This document shows, in pieces, positions 60,985-64,000 of a DNA stretch of 64,000 bases. Source of the stretch: Trichoplax sp. H2 (Eukaryota > Placozoa > Uniplacotomia > Trichoplacea); assembly GCA_003344405.1 (NCBI GenBank), contig NOWV01000010.1, forward strand, positions 124,001 to 188,000, given 5' to 3'. The position numbers and the translations under genes are program-made. Every line of letters begins with the position of its first letter. Position 1 is the stretch's first letter. A model generated the notes under the pieces. The model was not told the origin of the DNA. It ran no database searches and was given only the letters and a program-made list of their open reading frames with translations.

Positions 60985-63900
60985 TCAAAAAAGTGGCTTA
61001 GCACCAGACTGTTCAAATTCAGTCCAAGCTTCATTTAATTCTACAAATATTGCCCTAGCCAATTTCTCATGTGGCTCTCCAACAACCTAAAGTCAAAGTT
61101 GCATCAATAAAACAAAATTTTCAATCGTTGAACAAACGATGTCATTCCAAAACTTCCTTTACAGTTTTACCTTGTCCGGATGAATGCACAAGCACGCTTT
61201 TCGGTAGTATTTTTTAACCTAATCACATATTAAAGCATTTAAAGATTAGTTAAATGCTCAGTAAAGTCTTATCCAATCTTTTCTTTTATACTAACATTGT
61301 TCGATTCTATCACTTGGTGCATTCCTATTTCCTTCCATTTACAACCTTCCCAAACAGCAGTGTGTAAAGAGCAAAGTAGGGCCCGAATGTTACCCTTCTG
61401 TCCTCCCACCCAATCTTGAATCTAAAAATTATACTATTACATTACTACCAAGTAAAATCCAATCAAAATGATCAATCAAAAACAACGAACTTTTAATTTA
61501 ATAGGGTCAGTTGTCTTTTCGACTTCTTCTCGTCTCATTTCATTGATAGTTACGTGACCTTTGTCATGAGCCTTCGGTATAAATCCTTGAGCACCAAGTA
61601 AATCGCTGAACTCATTCTTAGCAACGTTTGGCTTGACACCTAGAATTTCAGTTGATTTAAATTATATATTTATTGCTGAAATTAAAAGTTACTAAAATCA
61701 TCATTATCCTTTACCGTTAGAACCACGTAAGCCTCGTTCTTCCCTTGATCCAATAACATATGATGCTCTTTGTCCGGTAGGCAAATTTCCAATCGGTGAT
61801 TTCTGTGTCGGTTTTTGAGCTGCCATTGGTTGCTTGTTGCCAATGTTGTTTGTTTGGTTCAGATTAAGATCAAATTTACCCTGTGCAAGTGACTCTAAAT
61901 TACTTCGAAAACCTTGTTTCTTATTATCAGACTCCCTTTTCTGTGGCTTTATGATTGGTTGATTTGAAGTGCTACTTGGTTGCAATAGTTCTGGAGTACG
62001 GCGTTGATTTGTATCGCCCGTAGCTCCAAAAGGATCAAAAATTATGCTTTCAGGACTATGAGTGCGTTGAGCTGATGGACTCGGGGCTCTTTGAGTTGCG
62101 AAGTCGAAGACATCTGGAGAATCCTTTGCCCTTGGAGATATGGATATCAAATCGTCCTTGCCAGAAACACTTTTATTATTATTTTGAGAAAACGGATCAA
62201 AAGCGTCTAGTTGAACAGCGCCAGCAGGGTTTGTTTCAGGTTTCTTTAAAGCATTATTACTAGCTTTAACAGTTGGTGCAAAAGGATCAAAAGAATCGGA
62301 GGAAACTGCTTTCGTAGGTAATTTGTTATCGAAAAAACTTGAAAAAGGGTCAGTAGGCGAGATCGGAGATTGATTTACTAACTCAGATATCCGATCAGCG
62401 CTCTTACTTCGATGCATCCCTTGAGACTTTTGACTTATCTCAAGATTGATCAAATTAACTTCAGAACTTGGAGATACGAGCTTTACTGGCGGGCTCTTCT
62501 GTAAGAATTTATCGTTAGAAACACTCTGATGTGAAGGAGCTGCTGTTACATTCGAAGAGCTAAAATCTAATAATGTGTCCTCTGTCTTCGTAGTTTCCTG
62601 CTCGACGTTTACGACGACTTTCGCTCGGTTTAAAAATCTCTCCTCTGCTTCATCCGCGCGATTTACAGCGTCCGATGTTAAATCAAGGATATTTCCAGGA
62701 TTGGAAGACGATTTACTCAATCCGCTAGTATCTCTAGTAGCTGAAATTGAATCAGCACTTTGCTTTCGCTGTAATGCTTCTGTTCGGGCATTGTCTAATT
62801 TTTCTAACTTTTCATATGAAATAGTATCCATTTGGCCTTAATAAAAATTTTAATATTAGCTGACATCAGTTAAGATCTGTTTATGCAGATATTCAATGAT
62901 ATCCTTACCATACTGTAAACGAATCGTTTCTAGCTCCTTCTTGGATGAGAGACATGGAAATAATATCACACGCTCCTGAAGATGAGTAGCATCTGGAGGC
63001 AGTATCGGATCGGGCTCATCATCACTATCATCATCCATATCTGTTGGACCCTGATGAGTTTTTAATACGCTCACAGCCAACTCTACATGAAATCCAGAAG
63101 GGTACTTATCGGGGTTGTCCTCATCTATATGATCCAGCTTTGATCTAAAACGAACAAATTATTTATGACTTTGTCAATATAACTTAAAAGGAAAATTTAA
63201 TAAATAGATTAAAAACCTACATCGAAAACTTATATCCTTTTGCCTCTGTTTCAACAAAGCTCGTATGAATTTGCAGTTGAAAAATTGGAAAAGATTGAAT
63301 CTGAAAGACATAATTCTTATTTCTAAATTCTTCCTTATTATGCCAGTTGAGACTATTCTTAGATTACCTCTCTGTGTATTTTTGATGACAGCGTCGAGCG
63401 AGCGTGATAGACTGCTATCATTACGTCACCCCTAACAAGAGTTCCTAATGGGAACATAATTTTGCCATCGCTACTATTGTAAACTCTAAAAATGTTGAAA
63501 GAACGTAGTATTATGTTTCCAACTACAGTTATTAACCTTTATGAGTAATAACTACGATTGTAGCAAAATCATCGGACTATAAAGTAAAATCAATACCTCA
63601 TCTCTTCTAAGGCATCCTGAAAAGTACACACCCGCCTCGTGTTGTTCTCAAAAACCTCAATATATGGCCGACACCCGATCCTAAATTAAAACAACGATTA
63701 GTAAGGAAATGCAATCTTAATGGATAATTTTCATGGAGTACATACCGGGCTTTGTTGAACAATGGAACCGGAGTAATAGAAATGCTGTCTAATCGTACAG
63801 TATGCTCATGAAGACTGCTTTTTCCCTTGTTAACAATTGTAGAAAAATACCTAAGGAACCTATAAAATAGTATGCGAAATAGAATTATTAGAAAAAATTT

Positions 63901-64000
63901 TGAAGACTCATCAATATAAATTAATGTCTAAAGAACAGGTATCAACTTACCGACGTTGAGATGGAGAAATTTCAATAACATCTACATCCTGCCTACGCTT
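60985..64000 (-). CDS. GAK: Auxilin / cyclin-G-associated kinase (C2, clathrin-binding and J domains), 3' part
   Basis: C-terminal two thirds of an auxilin-family protein, the J-domain cofactor that recruits Hsc70 to uncoat clathrin vesicles. Exons: 64000-63951 (partial), 63850-63746, 63680-63597, 63485-63368, 63300-63221, 63144-62909, 62836-61715, 61639-61491, 61421-61296, 61218-61171, 61086-60985. The first exons give the end of a PTEN-like domain and the C2 domain (ITPVPLFNKARIGCRPYIEV, GDVMIAVYHARSTL, KYPSGFHVELAV). The 1.1 kb exon is Ser/Pro-rich and disordered, with four DPF motifs for AP-2 and clathrin-box-like ILDL and LLDF. The C-terminus is the J domain: GNIRALLCSLHTAVWEG, YRKACLCIHPDK with the essential HPD, and FVELNEAWTEFEQSGAKPLF before the stop. 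Whether a kinase domain precedes it (GAK) or not (DNAJC6-like auxilin) cannot be seen here. Confidence 0.95.

Overview
This window is nuclear DNA from an animal. It is AT-rich, and every recognisable gene is split into many short exons (about 25 to 390 bases, with one auxilin exon of 1.1 kb) by small introns bounded by GT-AG. The proteins are clearly metazoan: a KDM4 demethylase with JmjN, JmjC, PHD and Tudor domains, an adhesion GPCR, RNF170, transportin 1 and auxilin/GAK. Exon numbers are close to those of vertebrate orthologues (24 coding exons for transportin). Compact introns with ancestral-looking exon structure suggest an early-branching animal, and a placozoan (Trichoplax-like) genome is my best guess. 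That is inference, not proof. I assembled the gene models by hand from splice signals, reading-frame phase and remembered family sequences. In every complete model, exon lengths add up to a whole number of codons.

Layout, left to right. 1-381 (-): EBP2 (EBNA1BP2), cut by the window edge. 1168-6367 (+): WDR36/UTP21. 7315-9303 (-): an unrecognised gene, probably with a C-terminal ubiquitin-like fold. 13794-19234 (+): KDM4. 20865-23960 (-): RNF170. 26843-34608 (-): transportin 1. 36908-40947 (+): YIPF1/2. 41607-44836 (-): FARSA. 47111-56435 (-): an adhesion GPCR. 60985 to the right edge (-): auxilin/GAK, missing its N-terminus. No tRNA, rRNA, CRISPR array or intact transposon was seen.

Two gene pairs are head-to-head. 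EBP2 and WDR36, both nucleolar ribosome-assembly factors, share a 786-base region. Transportin and YIPF share about 2.3 kb. Both shared regions are full of a peculiar pentamer array, (GTACW)n, in which W switches freely between A and T, so the array reads the same on both strands. More arrays lie at 10.8-12.4 kb and 24.1-24.4 kb. In the transportin/YIPF region the assembly has two 20-N gaps, each flanked by near-identical copies of 0.5-0.6 kb that run exactly to the gap edges. This looks like unmerged contig overlap, not a biological duplication.

The most interesting gene is the adhesion GPCR. Its ectodomain order (Ig, Ig, three EGF, Ig) and the fine pattern of EGF2 and EGF3 match the Tie receptor tyrosine kinases, but it continues into HormR, GAIN/GPS and seven membrane helices instead of a kinase.
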